This document shows positions 37,388 to 46,208 of a stretch of 64,000 nt of DNA, piece after piece. The translations under genes and the position numbers were made by a program. Every line of letters begins with the position of its first letter. Position 1 is the stretch's first letter. Under the pieces are notes generated by a model that saw nothing but the letters and a program-made list of their open reading frames with translations, was not told where the DNA came from and ran no database searches. This stretch comes from an uncultured Lacinutrix sp. Lineage in GTDB: Bacteria > Bacteroidota > Bacteroidia > Flavobacteriales > Flavobacteriaceae. The stretch spans positions 310,001 to 374,000 of the forward strand of contig NZ_CANMRQ010000003.1 of NCBI RefSeq assembly GCF_947500325.1. Reading direction: 5' to 3'.

Positions 37388-39127
37388 ATGAAAAAAATTA
37401 CATTTACAATTATTAGTTTGAGTTTTATACTAACAAACTCATTTTCACAATCTTTTGAAGCTGCAAATATTTCAGGAGTTACAACAACTCCTAGCAACTC
37501 TAGAAGTGCTAATTTTATAGATATAAACAATGATGGTTGGGATGATATTTTTATTACCAATTCAAGCGGTCCTGGTTCTGGAGAAAACAACATGCTGTAT
37601 TTAAACAATACAGACGGCACATTCACTACAATTACTAACGATCCTATTACTCAAGACAACAGTCGTTCTGTCGCGGCCAGTTTTGCAGATGCAGATAACG
37701 ATGGAGATCTAGATGCTTATATGGTAACATGGGGATCATCTACCAAAAATTATTTTTATAGAAATAATGGCAATGGTATATTTTCTTATGAACCAACAAA
37801 TGTTTCCGGTTCTGTTTTTACATTTTCAGAAATGGTAACTTGGATAGATGCTAATAATGATCAAAACTTAGACATCTTCTATACCAACAGTGCTGGAAAT
37901 GCAACAAACAGCTATTATGAAAACCAAACAGATGGTACTTTCGTAAACAATACTAGTATTGAATTTACAAATGAATTCTTTGGAACACGTTCTGTAGATT
38001 TAATAGATTATGATAATGATGGTGATTGTGATTTATTTCTAACAAATGAGAATACTACAAAAAACTCTCTTTATAGAAATGATGGAACTAATAATTATAC
38101 AAAAATCACTAATTTAAGCTTTGTTCAAGATTTAAAGAACTCTGCAGGTAGCTCATGGGCAGATATAGATAATGATGGCGACTTTGATCTTTTGGTAACT
38201 AATTATGAAACTAATGGCCAAAGCAATCAACTTTTTAGAAACAATGGTAGTACTTTTACAGAAGAAACGTCATCACCTATAGCCTTGGCAACTAGCAGCT
38301 CTTTTGGATCAACTTTTGGTGACTTAGATAATGATGGTGACCTAGATTTAATTGTTTGTAATTCGTATTTGTCATCTGTCCAGAACAACTATATATATAT
38401 AAATGATGGTTCTGGAAATTTCACTCAAGACACTTCAAGTGCTCTAGCAACTTTCTCTGGCTGGACCTATAGTGCTGCATTTGGGGATTATGATAATAAT
38501 GGTTGGCTAGATGTTATTTATGCAAATAATCAAAATGGAAATCAAACCAATGCATTATTTAGAAACACTGGAACCGGAAACAACTGGGTAAAAATAAATT
38601 GCTCAGGTACAAACTCTAACAATTCTGCTATAGGCGCAAAAGTTAGAATTAAGTCTACAATAAACGGTAATGAAGTATGGCAAACACGTAAAATTGTTTC
38701 ATCTAGTGGATATTGCAGTCAAAACAGCTATACGCAACACTTTGGCTTAGGCAATGCTACAATAATAGAAGCGCTAGAAATCACATGGCCAATAGGCACA
38801 GTAGAAACCTATAATAATTTAAACATCAATACTACACATAATGTAATTGAAGGTACTGGTTTAGGTATTTCTGAAATGAGCTTACATTCTTTTAAACTAT
38901 TCCCAAACCCTGTAAAAGATACTATTACAATCCGTTTGGGGTCAAAATTAGTAGATTCAAAAAATAATGTCTTTACTATATTTAATATGAATGGAAAACG
39001 AGTAAAAACAGTTCCTTTAAATAACACAGAAACTTATGATGTTTCAGAATTAAAGACTGGTAATTACATCTATACTATTTCTAAAAATAATACTATTCAT
39101 TACTCTGGAAAACTTATTAAAAACTAA
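37388..39127 (+). CDS. T9SS-exported FG-GAP/VCBS repeat protein with ASPIC/UnbV domain
   Basis: A 579-residue secreted protein with a signal peptide ending NSFSQ. Seven calcium-loop FG-GAP repeats build a beta propeller, for example DINNDGWDD, DADNDGDLD, DYDNDGDCD, DIDNDGDFD and DLDNDGDLD. An ASPIC/UnbV domain follows at about 400-480 (NNSAIGAKVRIKS, YCSQNSYTQHFGLG). Residues about 505-579 are a type A T9SS sorting domain (KLFPNPVKDTITIR, TGNYIYTISKNN, GKLIKN), so the protein leaves the cell through the type IX system and is probably attached to the surface. It lies 107 bases after the LytTR/LytS pair, which may regulate it. Confidence 0.92.
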   Translation: MKKITFTIISLSFILTNSFSQSFEAANISGVTTTPSNSRSANFIDINNDGWDDIFITNSSGPGSGENNMLYLNNTDGTFTTITNDPITQDNSRSVAASFADADNDGDLDAYMVTWGSSTKNYFYRNNGNGIFSYEPTNVSGSVFTFSEMVTWIDANNDQNLDIFYTNSAGNATNSYYENQTDGTFVNNTSIEFTNEFFGTRSVDLIDYDNDGDCDLFLTNENTTKNSLYRNDGTNNYTKITNLSFVQDLKNSAGSSWADIDNDGDFDLLVTNYETNGQSNQLFRNNGSTFTEETSSPIALATSSSFGSTFGDLDNDGDLDLIVCNSYLSSVQNNYIYINDGSGNFTQDTSSALATFSGWTYSAAFGDYDNNGWLDVIYANNQNGNQTNALFRNTGTGNNWVKINCSGTNSNNSAIGAKVRIKSTINGNEVWQTRKIVSSSGYCSQNSYTQHFGLGNATIIEALEITWPIGTVETYNNLNINTTHNVIEGTGLGISEMSLHSFKLFPNPVKDTITIRLGSKLVDSKNNVFTIFNMNGKRVKTVPLNNTETYDVSELKTGNYIYTISKNNTIHYSGKLIKN

Positions 39128-39229
39128 GTTATAACCTAATATTACTATTCGAAATGAAAATAAACGAATTGAATAGCATATTTAGGTCTTTGTTTGGTAT
39201 TATAATATCTTTACCCAAAACCACAAACC

Positions 39230-39817
39230 ATGAGTATGTTGCACCTAAAATTAGAAACCGATCCACGTTGGGTAAATATTGTAGAAAGTAATATTGAAGA
39301 AATATTAACAGATCATGCCTGGTGCGAACAAAAAGCGGCAACAAATGCCATTACTATTATTACTCACAATAGCGAGCATGAAGAATTAGTAACAGCTCTT
39401 TTAGAACTAGCCAAAGAAGAATTAGAGCATTTTCAAATGGTTCATAACATTATTAAAGCTCGCGGTTATACTTTGGGTCGTGAACGCAAAGATCACTATG
39501 TAAACCAACTCTATAAGTTTATGAACCGCGGTGGCAGTAGATTACAAAGTATGGTAGATCGTTTATTATTCTCTGCCATGATAGAAGCACGAAGTTGCGA
39601 GCGTTTTAAATTACTCTCACAGCGTATTAAAGACCCAGAACTTTCAAAATTTTATCATGACTTAATGATTAGTGAAGCTGGCCACTACACCACTTTTATT
39701 ACATTCGCTAGAAAATATGGCAAGGACATAGATGTAGACAAACGTTGGCAAGAATTGGTCGCTTTTGAAGGCGAGATTATTAAAAGCTATGGTAAAAGTG
39801 AAACTATTCACGGTTAG
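39230..39817 (+). CDS. miaE: tRNA-(ms2io6A)-hydroxylase MiaE
   Basis: A 195-residue ferritin-like di-iron protein. The helical bundle carries the paired ligand motifs KAATNAITII, AKEELEHFQMVH and FSAMIEARSCERF, and DLMISEAGHYTTF. These fit the MiaE family, which hydroxylates the isopentenyl group at tRNA A37 after MiaA and MiaB. The conserved start HLKLETDPRWVN is present. No neighbouring gene is linked in function. The t6A enzyme at 5.5-6.1 kb acts on the same tRNA position but in other tRNAs. Confidence 0.92.
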   Translation: MSMLHLKLETDPRWVNIVESNIEEILTDHAWCEQKAATNAITIITHNSEHEELVTALLELAKEELEHFQMVHNIIKARGYTLGRERKDHYVNQLYKFMNRGGSRLQSMVDRLLFSAMIEARSCERFKLLSQRIKDPELSKFYHDLMISEAGHYTTFITFARKYGKDIDVDKRWQELVAFEGEIIKSYGKSETIHG

Positions 39818-39879
39818 TTTACAAGTAAATAGTTTATAACTCTGTGTTTTCACTGCTTAGTTATTATTTAACCTTTTCT

Positions 39880-39913
39880 TTTGAAAATCAAAATATTAAT
39901 AGCCGTAATTTTG
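39880..39913 (+). promoter_or_regulatory. Bacteroidota-type promoter
   Basis: TTTG (39880-39883) and, after 22 bases, TAATTTTG (39906-39913) fit the consensus and end 16 bases before the ATG. Confidence 0.55.
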
Positions 39914-39929
39914 ATAAAAAAGTAATACT

Positions 39930-40463
39930 ATGAAGTCAATAGCCTTAATTCCACTAATTTTTATAACTATGTTTAATTCAATCTCAATTTTTGATTTTAC
40001 TACAGGCTGTAATATTTCTAACTGGAGTATAGTTGATGATGTTGTTATGGGTGGACGCTCCAATGGTAGTTTTAAATTAAGCCCAGAAGGTCATGGTGTC
40101 TTTAGTGGTAAAGTATCTCTAGAAAATAATGGTGGTTTTTCTTCTGTACGACATCGTTTTAAAACTTTAGATGTATCCAACTATACAAAAATAGTTATTA
40201 CCTTAAAAGGAGATGGTAAGCCTTATCAATTTAGAATTAAAGCAAACCAAGAAGACTACTATTCATATATTACTTATATCAAAACCAACAACGAATGGCA
40301 AACTATAACTGTAAAGTTAAAAGACCTATATCCTACATTTAGAGGTAGAAAACTAGATATTCCAAATTTTGATAAAAAAACGATTGAAGAATTAGCCTTT
40401 CTAATAGGCAATAAAAAGGCAGAAACCTTTATGTTAACAATCGATAAAATTGAATTACACTAA
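39930..40463 (+). CDS. CIA30-family protein
   Basis: A 177-residue beta-sandwich protein of the CIA30/NDUFAF1 type. Signature: ISNWSIVDDVVMGGRSNGSF, then GVFSGKVSLENNGGFSSVRH and the carbohydrate-module-like KIVITLKGDGKPYQFRI. A possible signal sequence (SIALIPLIFITMFNSISI) is weak. In mitochondria CIA30 helps complex I assembly; bacterial members are not characterised, and the fold is close to galactose-binding modules. It is a single gene with a good promoter. Confidence 0.85.
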   Translation: MKSIALIPLIFITMFNSISIFDFTTGCNISNWSIVDDVVMGGRSNGSFKLSPEGHGVFSGKVSLENNGGFSSVRHRFKTLDVSNYTKIVITLKGDGKPYQFRIKANQEDYYSYITYIKTNNEWQTITVKLKDLYPTFRGRKLDIPNFDKKTIEELAFLIGNKKAETFMLTIDKIELH

Positions 40464-40555
40464 CCATAAATAGTATAGTTTTGAGTTTAAAAAACATTTC
40501 TTTTTTTTAAAATTTTAAACCCTAACTTCGTTATACTTAGAATAGAATTCAACAT

Positions 40556-41413
40556 ATGTCTAGCGAGATAGAAAACATTATATTTTCTCGATTTGTAAAA
40601 CAACCCATACCATTTGAGTTTATTACAATTAAAGAACTACACGATAGATGTAAAAAAGCCTCATATAACCTATCTAAACCCCATAGAATAGCATTTCACG
40701 CCTTATTAATTATAACCAAAGGCAAAAGCACACACACCATAGATTTTAAAGAAGAAGCGTTATTACCTGGCACCATTTTACCGCTTACCAAAGATCAAGT
40801 GCATGCTTTCAATAAAGACCTAACAGTAAATGGCTTTGTAATTTCTTTTGAAGAAACCTTTATCACTAAAAACATAAGCGAGAAGAACTTATTTCATTTT
40901 CTACAAATGTATCACGAGCCAAGTATATTTGTAGGTAAAGAAAATCTTCAAAATTTAACCCCATACTTAGAGCTTATTAAAAAAACACATCTTGAAGACA
41001 ATTTAAACATGAAATCTGAAACTATAAGCGCTTTATTTTTAGCTCTTCTATTTCAAATTAAACGGCTATCTATATACCAACACAAAACATTCGAAAGCCA
41101 ACATTTTAGGGATTTTATCCAGTTTAAGCAACTCATCACAACGCATTATAACGAAAGTCATAATGCTAAAGATTATGCAAAAAAGCTATTAGTATCATAC
41201 AAATACTTAAATGTTATTTGCAAAGCGATTACCAATAAAACAGCAAAAGCGTTTATAGACAGCTGGTTACTTCTAGAAATAAAAAGAAATATCTCTGAAA
41301 ACAAATATACCTCTCAAGAGATTGCTTATAAAATGGGTTTTAAAGAACCATCAAACTTCATTCGTTTTTTTAAAAAATACACTGGCACTACACCTAACAA
41401 ATTTCAAAACTAG
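40556..41413 (+). CDS. AraC-family transcription regulator
   Basis: A 285-residue regulator with an N-terminal cupin-like sensing domain (PHRIAFHALLIITKG, LTVNGFVISFEE) and a C-terminal pair of AraC HTH motifs at about 190-285 (KDYAKKLLVSYKYLNVICKA; SQEIAYKMGFKEPSNFIRFF; KKYTGTTPNKFQ). It lies just before, and on the same strand as, the peroxiredoxin-DoxX-NTF2 operon with its own promoter, so it probably controls that operon. The inducer is unknown. Confidence 0.9.
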   Translation: MSSEIENIIFSRFVKQPIPFEFITIKELHDRCKKASYNLSKPHRIAFHALLIITKGKSTHTIDFKEEALLPGTILPLTKDQVHAFNKDLTVNGFVISFEETFITKNISEKNLFHFLQMYHEPSIFVGKENLQNLTPYLELIKKTHLEDNLNMKSETISALFLALLFQIKRLSIYQHKTFESQHFRDFIQFKQLITTHYNESHNAKDYAKKLLVSYKYLNVICKAITNKTAKAFIDSWLLLEIKRNISENKYTSQEIAYKMGFKEPSNFIRFFKKYTGTTPNKFQN

Positions 41414-41491
41414 ATAAACCAATATCTATCCTGGTTCGATATTGACTATTTTAAATCTTAAATCGATAATATAGTTCGTAGCCTTCAACTA

Positions 41492-41499
41492 TACTTTTG
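41492..41499 (+). promoter_or_regulatory. -7 promoter box of the peroxiredoxin operon
   Basis: TACTTTTG matches TAnnTTTG, 24 bases before the ATG. No good -33 element, in line with control by the AraC regulator gene next to it. Confidence 0.45.
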
Positions 41500-41523
41500 T
41501 ATTAAACAAATAGATAGTGAATT

Positions 41524-42177
41524 ATGACATTAGAAAGCGAACTAAAAATAGTAAGAGATGCTACTATGGAAAGAATGCCTGTAGCAATCATTAAAACATT
41601 TAAAGACAGTATTAACAGTATACGCATCAATAAACTAAAAGAGAATGCATTACAAGTAGGCGATAAAATTCCAAACACACAATCACTTATTGACAATAAT
41701 AATAACGTTATTAATCTAAATGACTTATTGCAAGATGAATTTTTAATATTAAACTTCTATCGTGGTGGTTGGTGCCCATATTGTAATATGGAACTAAGAG
41801 CATACAACAGACTAAAAAACGATTTCCTGTCTGTTGGAGCAAATATAGTTGCCATTAGTAGCGAAGTACCAAAACTTGCAACGCAAACAACACTAAAAAA
41901 TACAATCTCCTATCCTATTCTTACAGATGCTAATGCTCAATTCATGAAAGCCTTAGGTATAGTATTTAAACTCGACGATGCTTCAAAAAGGGAGTTTGTG
42001 AATTTTGGGATAGATTTCACCAAGATAAACGGCAATGATAATTATGAACTTCCCGTACCTGCTATTTATGTAATTAATAAAAATAAAGACATCGTTTACA
42101 CTCATTTTGAAGCAGATTATATGACAAGACTAGAACCCGAAACACTTTTAACATATTTAAAAACAAATAAAATTTAA
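41524..42177 (+). CDS. Peroxiredoxin-like AhpC/TSA protein
   Basis: A 217-residue thioredoxin-fold protein. NFYRGGWCPYCNMELRAYN holds Cys 84 and Cys 87; a CxxC in this position is typical of the peroxiredoxin-like AhpC/TSA subgroup and not of classic 2-Cys AhpC. The core continues with ISSEVPKLA and SYPILTDANAQFMKALG. It probably reduces peroxides or disulfides in the cytoplasm, as no signal peptide is seen. First gene of a three-gene unit; the stop is 4 bases before the DoxX gene. Confidence 0.88.
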   Translation: MTLESELKIVRDATMERMPVAIIKTFKDSINSIRINKLKENALQVGDKIPNTQSLIDNNNNVINLNDLLQDEFLILNFYRGGWCPYCNMELRAYNRLKNDFLSVGANIVAISSEVPKLATQTTLKNTISYPILTDANAQFMKALGIVFKLDDASKREFVNFGIDFTKINGNDNYELPVPAIYVINKNKDIVYTHFEADYMTRLEPETLLTYLKTNKI

Positions 42178-42181
42178 AATC

Positions 42182-42577
42182 ATGAAAACAAACAAAATCA
42201 TTTACTGGACAGCCACTACACTATTAGCATTACTCTTTTTTGCTGGAGCAATGATGTATCTTTTTAATTATCCAAGAGCAGAAGGCTTCTTTATAAGTCT
42301 CGGTTTTCCAACATGGATAATCTATCCACTAGCCTTTTTAAAGATTGCTGGAGCTATTACTATTCTAACAAAATGGTCAAAATTCTTAAAAGAACTTGCT
42401 TATGCAGGGTTTTTATTCGATGCAATATTAGCATTAGTAGCCCATGCAATGGTTAGCGATGGCGAATACCTCTTTGCTACAGTTGCATTAATTTTTATAA
42501 GCGTCTCTTGGGTTTTCGATCGTAAAGTATATGGTAATTATCAACAAAACAAAATAATAGATGACAACAACAAATAA
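42182..42577 (+). CDS. DoxX-family membrane protein
   Basis: A 131-residue protein with four membrane segments: ATTLLALLFFAGAMMYLF, a segment around WIIYPLAFLKIAGAITIL, AYAGFLFDAILALVAHAM and FATVALIFISVSWVF. This topology and the FLKIAGA motif fit the DoxX/DoxD-like family, which is often linked with oxidative-stress or quinone-related membrane redox functions. It sits in the middle of the operon and its end overlaps the next gene by 17 bp. Confidence 0.85.
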   Translation: MKTNKIIYWTATTLLALLFFAGAMMYLFNYPRAEGFFISLGFPTWIIYPLAFLKIAGAITILTKWSKFLKELAYAGFLFDAILALVAHAMVSDGEYLFATVALIFISVSWVFDRKVYGNYQQNKIIDDNNK

Positions 42578-42956
42578 AGCAGACGCTGGTTTAAAACAAA
42601 CCATAGAGCAACTTATTAAAGCGGCAACAAATTTTGATATAGAAACCTTAGATTTAATTTATCATGATGATCTAGAAGTTATCATGATAGATAATAAAGA
42701 CCAGAAAACAATTGCAAACAAAACAGCTTTCTCCAATCTATTTAAAACTAAACGAGACCAAAAAGCTACCGCTTTAAATACCTGGGCTAAGTTTATGCAT
42801 ATTAAAGCTTTTAATAATACAGGACATGTTATGTTAGAACGAAAAGTAAACTTAACAGGTGTAGAACGAACTATTAATTTAAGTATAGACTTAATATGGG
42901 AAGACAATAGATGGCAAGTAATTAGAGAAGTTATTTTTACACAAAAAAACCTTTAA
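42561..42956 (+). CDS. NTF2-like (DUF4440/SnoaL-type) protein
   Basis: A 131-residue cone-shaped NTF2-fold protein: EQLIKAATNFDIETLDLIYH at the start, then DDLEVIMIDNKDQ and the closing strands HVMLERKVNLTG and DLIWEDNRWQVIREVI. Such proteins bind small molecules; some are isomerases or cyclases, many are without known function. The overlap with the DoxX gene shows translational coupling. Last gene of the operon before a strong terminator. Confidence 0.85.
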   Translation: MTTTNKADAGLKQTIEQLIKAATNFDIETLDLIYHDDLEVIMIDNKDQKTIANKTAFSNLFKTKRDQKATALNTWAKFMHIKAFNNTGHVMLERKVNLTGVERTINLSIDLIWEDNRWQVIREVIFTQKNL

Positions 42957-42960
42957 AACA

Positions 42961-42993
42961 AAAGCAGTTATTTGTATAATAACTGCTTTTATT
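42961..42993 (+). terminator. Terminator of the peroxiredoxin operon
   Basis: AAAGCAGTTAT (42961-42971) and ATAACTGCTTT (42979-42989) form a perfect 11-bp stem followed by T-rich sequence. Confidence 0.88.
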
Positions 42994-43010
42994 ATTACTA
43001 AAATCTCAAA

Positions 43011-43024
43011 TTAACACGTGTTAA
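43011..43024. repeat. Palindrome TTAACACGTGTTAA upstream of the GH18 gene
   Basis: A perfect 14-bp palindrome followed by TAAT. A near-identical copy lies after the gene (44411-44424), and both are followed within 70-80 bases by AACTTRGCTTAA (43079-43090; 44490-44501). The region between here and the ATG also has TTGTATAA three times, once inverted. Confidence 0.6.
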
Positions 43025-43141
43025 TAATATTGTATAAACAACAAGCTAATAGTATGCTATTGTATAATATTAAAAACTAACTTAGCTTAAGACAAATAAT
43101 AAAACGTCATATTTATCAATATAGCATTATACAATAAAGAG

Positions 43142-44401
43142 ATGAAAACAGTATTAATTACACTTATGTCTCTATGTTTATTAATAAGTTGCAAGGTTGA
43201 TAATAAATCTAAGGTAAAAGATGAAAACCAAGTCATTACTACCAGTAATGACAGCTATATTAGTCAACGCCATCTTAACGATGAAAAAAATAGCGCTTTA
43301 AATCTTAAAACTGAAGCGCAATGGGATAGCCTAAACAATACCTCAAATAAAAAAATTCTGCACGCAAAAGGCAATGTACATCCAGATATACGTACGTTTG
43401 GCTGGCATATTTACTCAAACGGATCTACCTATAAAAACTATAATTTCTCCATGTTATGGGGTATCTCTTATTTTTCGTATGCTGTAGAACCAAATACTGG
43501 AAGCTATAAAAGCATTCACCAATGGAAAACCACGCCTTTAATAGACAGTGCCAAAGCCAAAGGCTGTAAAGTATTTTTGTCTGTTTCTAATTTTGGAAGT
43601 AAAAACAATTCTGTTTTTCTAGACAACCCAAAGGCTCAAAAAACACTAATAGATAGTATCTCTAATTTACTCGCGCTTCGCGCTGCAAATGGTATAAACA
43701 TTGATTTTGAAGGTGTACCTAAAAAAAGCAAGACGCATTTTACAAAATTTATAATTCAAATTTCTAAGGCACTAAAACAAAAGAATCCCGATTATATGGT
43801 TTCACTATGTCTTTACGCTATAGATTGGAAAAACATTTTTGATATAAAGGCTATAAATTCTCATGTAGATTTTTATACTCTAATGGGATATGATTATTAC
43901 GGAAGTTTTAGTAAAACCACTGGACCAGTTACACCGCTTAAAACCAGTACAACCTTTGGTAATGGATTAGAGCACTCTATTAACCATTATAAAAACAAAG
44001 GCGTGCCGCTTAATAAATTAATTGCTGGGTTGCCTTATTATGGAGCAGAATGGTACACCCAAAAACCAAATATTGGTGCAGCAGTAACAACATTTAAATC
44101 TCATCCACCATATAAAGCCATACGAAAATTATATATAGATTCTTTAAATATTCCCGTAAAGTTCGACTCTAAAAGTGCTTCAAGCTATATTATTATAAAA
44201 GATAATACTAAGCATTACAGACAGTTATTTTTTGAAGATGAAAAATCACTATCCATGACATACAATTGGATTAAAAGCAATAAAATAGGCGGCGTTGGTA
44301 TATGGGCGCTTGGTTACGATGATGGTTATCCTGAACTCTGGAACCTATTAGCTAAAGCTTTTTCACAAGAACAAAACACCACTTTATATAACGACAAATA
44401 A
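43142..44401 (+). CDS. Glycoside hydrolase family 18-like lipoprotein
   Basis: A 419-residue SPII lipoprotein (LLISC, Cys 17). The barrel shows the GH18 strand-4 motif as NGINIDFEGV, with the catalytic Glu kept and the DxxDxDxE reduced to its last two acids. FYTLMGYDYYGSF and GGVGIWALGYDDG correspond to strands 6 and 8. Family members cleave chitin or peptidoglycan-like beta-1,4-GlcNAc, acting through the substrate acetamido group, so the changed first Asp may lower activity. The protein is probably at the surface or in the periplasm. The gene stands between two copies of a palindromic sequence. Confidence 0.82.
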   Translation: MKTVLITLMSLCLLISCKVDNKSKVKDENQVITTSNDSYISQRHLNDEKNSALNLKTEAQWDSLNNTSNKKILHAKGNVHPDIRTFGWHIYSNGSTYKNYNFSMLWGISYFSYAVEPNTGSYKSIHQWKTTPLIDSAKAKGCKVFLSVSNFGSKNNSVFLDNPKAQKTLIDSISNLLALRAANGINIDFEGVPKKSKTHFTKFIIQISKALKQKNPDYMVSLCLYAIDWKNIFDIKAINSHVDFYTLMGYDYYGSFSKTTGPVTPLKTSTTFGNGLEHSINHYKNKGVPLNKLIAGLPYYGAEWYTQKPNIGAAVTTFKSHPPYKAIRKLYIDSLNIPVKFDSKSASSYIIIKDNTKHYRQLFFEDEKSLSMTYNWIKSNKIGGVGIWALGYDDGYPELWNLLAKAFSQEQNTTLYNDK

Positions 44402-44410
44402 GCGCATAAA

Positions 44411-44424
44411 TTAACACATGTTAA
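44411..44424. repeat. Palindrome TTAACACATGTTAA downstream of the GH18 gene
   Basis: Second copy of the flanking palindrome, differing at one base of 14 and again followed by TAAT and, 66 bases later, by AACTTGGCTTAA. Between them, CAAGTTA and TAACTTG form a small hairpin (44474-44495). Confidence 0.6.
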
Positions 44425-44598
44425 TAATCCTGTTAAGAACTTTGATTTTCCTAGCACTCAATAAACTGATTTTCAAGTTAAAAAAATATAACTTGGCTTA
44501 ACATCTCATAAAAAACACTTATGACCAGCTTGACTGGTTATTAAAACGATTTTTCATCAATGAAACATTAGGTGCAATTAAAACGAACATACTACTAA

Positions 44599-45222
44599 AT
44601 GACAAACTATCTGAATGATACCGAGTACGCTTCTAAAACTTTGTTTGATGCTTTAAAATCTGAATTGCATCGACTGGAAAACCTGAAAGCCGAACTGCTT
44701 GCGAAAAAAGATAGACTAAAGCATCTTCAATTTGACTTCACTACATACGACCAAATGGAAGATTATAATGAACTTCAGTTACAACATAAGTTCGTGACTA
44801 TGGCAAAATTTGCTCAAGATGCCAATATTCCAAAATTAGAACAAGATATAGCTGATTTGGAAATTTCTATTACTAATAAAGAATTATCATATCAAGCAAT
44901 CGGAATGTCAATTTTGCAAATAGCAAAACAAGGTATTTCAAAAACTCACGGAAATCCAGCCAATTGTCCAGATGGAAGAATATTTACAACTCAAAGCCTT
45001 AAAAACATAATATTACAAGCAAGAAATCAATCTATTCATCACGAAGAAGGTAACTACAGAAACAATGTAACAACTTGTTTTGCTGATTTAAATAATGATT
45101 ACGGTTCTGATTTTGATTTAAATGCAAATCCAACAAATAACCTTTCAACAAAAGTTATCAATCAAATATTAAATTGGCACTCTTATGAGAACTACTATGA
45201 TGATATGATGCTATTAAAATAA
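44599..45222 (+). CDS. Unrecognised 207-aa protein with a HEPN-like RNx4H motif
   Basis: I do not recognise the family. Residues 15-100 are a charged coiled coil (LKSELHRLENLKAELLAKKD). After it comes the segment LQARNQSIHHEEGNY: Arg142-Asn143 and His148 match the RNx4H signature of HEPN RNases, which act as toxins or anti-phage effectors. The C-terminal part (VINQILNWHSYENYYDDMML) looks like a folded helical end. No signal peptide. Codons such as CTG, CTT and GCG are more frequent at the start than in neighbouring genes, a sign of transfer. Only 5 bases separate it from the second gene, so both are one unit inside the cassette-like borders. The HEPN reading rests on one short motif and is tentative. 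Confidence 0.7.
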   Translation: MTNYLNDTEYASKTLFDALKSELHRLENLKAELLAKKDRLKHLQFDFTTYDQMEDYNELQLQHKFVTMAKFAQDANIPKLEQDIADLEISITNKELSYQAIGMSILQIAKQGISKTHGNPANCPDGRIFTTQSLKNIILQARNQSIHHEEGNYRNNVTTCFADLNNDYGSDFDLNANPTNNLSTKVINQILNWHSYENYYDDMMLLK

Positions 45223-45227
45223 ACTCA

Positions 45228-46208
45228 ATGGAAGACAACGAAAAATATTTAGCACATTTCAAATTTGAGGGAGACCTTGTTAAAGATGGATATTTAGATG
45301 CTCGAAAATCAGCCGAAGCATTAATAGGAATAGACGAAATCTTCAGATATTTCCTGTACAAAAAATCACCTGAATTAAATGCAGTAGAATTTGATTTGCC
45401 TGTAAGGACAAGAAAAGGAAGTTGGGAAACTCTAATTCCAGAAAATATTGGAGAACTAATCCAATTGGCTTTAGTTTCTGGAGGTGCAATTTATGGTGGT
45501 TCTGCTCTAAAAAAAATGGGGCAAAACGATGTTGGAGATTTTGGATTTAAAGATGTTTTCAAAGGTATCGTAAAGGGAATTAAATGGATTGTTCAAATTG
45601 GCAAGCATTTGAAAACTCTTAAAAAGAGAAAATTTGACAAAGTAGAATTTAAAGAAACTAAAGGAGTCCAATTCATTGGAATATATAATGATGCTGGAGA
45701 AATCCTTTATGTTCCAAAAGTATATTTAGAATTATTCACAGAAATTCCGGAAACGATTTTCAATAGATTAACTCAACTTGTTGAAGATGAACGAAAGCTC
45801 AAAATAGGATTTAGTTCAAACGAAAAAGTTGATGCAGACGACACCAAAAAAGAAGTTTCCATTTCAATAAATGAAAAAGGTGTTTTCTATAAAGGAAAGG
45901 AAGAAGAAGATGTTCTATTTCCAGAGTTAGCACATAACCAATATGTGGAACTTGAAGGACATATCACAAGAGGTAATGAAAATTCGAACACTATCGGCTT
46001 TGCTTATAAAAATCATATTTTAACTTGTTATCCGATTTCTGGAAAAATCGTTGAGGATAGAACATACTTTTTTGGCGATTGCACCATTAGAGGTTATGTG
46101 AATCGAATGGATAAAAACGGTGTTTATATCGAAAAAAGACCGAGAATAGCATATATGGATATCTTACCTTCTGATAAAAAGACTGATGAAGATATGTTTA
46201 GCAAATAA
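45228..46208 (+). CDS. Unrecognised 326-aa protein with a central hydrophobic segment
   Basis: I do not recognise the family for certain. The N-terminal part (YLAHFKFEGDLVKDGYLDAR, then IDEIFRYFLYKKSPELN and FDLPVRTRKGSWETLIPEN) looks like a conserved globular domain. A hydrophobic segment LIQLALVSGGAIYGGSAL near residue 77-95 could insert in a membrane. A Lys-rich helix follows (KGIKWIVQIGKHLKTLKKRK). The C-terminal third is beta-rich (YVELEGHITRGNENSNTIGF, GYVNRMDKNGVYIEKRPRI). As partner of the HEPN-like gene it could be a second component of a toxin-antitoxin or defence pair; that is a guess from gene arrangement. Confidence 0.72.
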   Translation: MEDNEKYLAHFKFEGDLVKDGYLDARKSAEALIGIDEIFRYFLYKKSPELNAVEFDLPVRTRKGSWETLIPENIGELIQLALVSGGAIYGGSALKKMGQNDVGDFGFKDVFKGIVKGIKWIVQIGKHLKTLKKRKFDKVEFKETKGVQFIGIYNDAGEILYVPKVYLELFTEIPETIFNRLTQLVEDERKLKIGFSSNEKVDADDTKKEVSISINEKGVFYKGKEEEDVLFPELAHNQYVELEGHITRGNENSNTIGFAYKNHILTCYPISGKIVEDRTYFFGDCTIRGYVNRMDKNGVYIEKRPRIAYMDILPSDKKTDEDMFSK

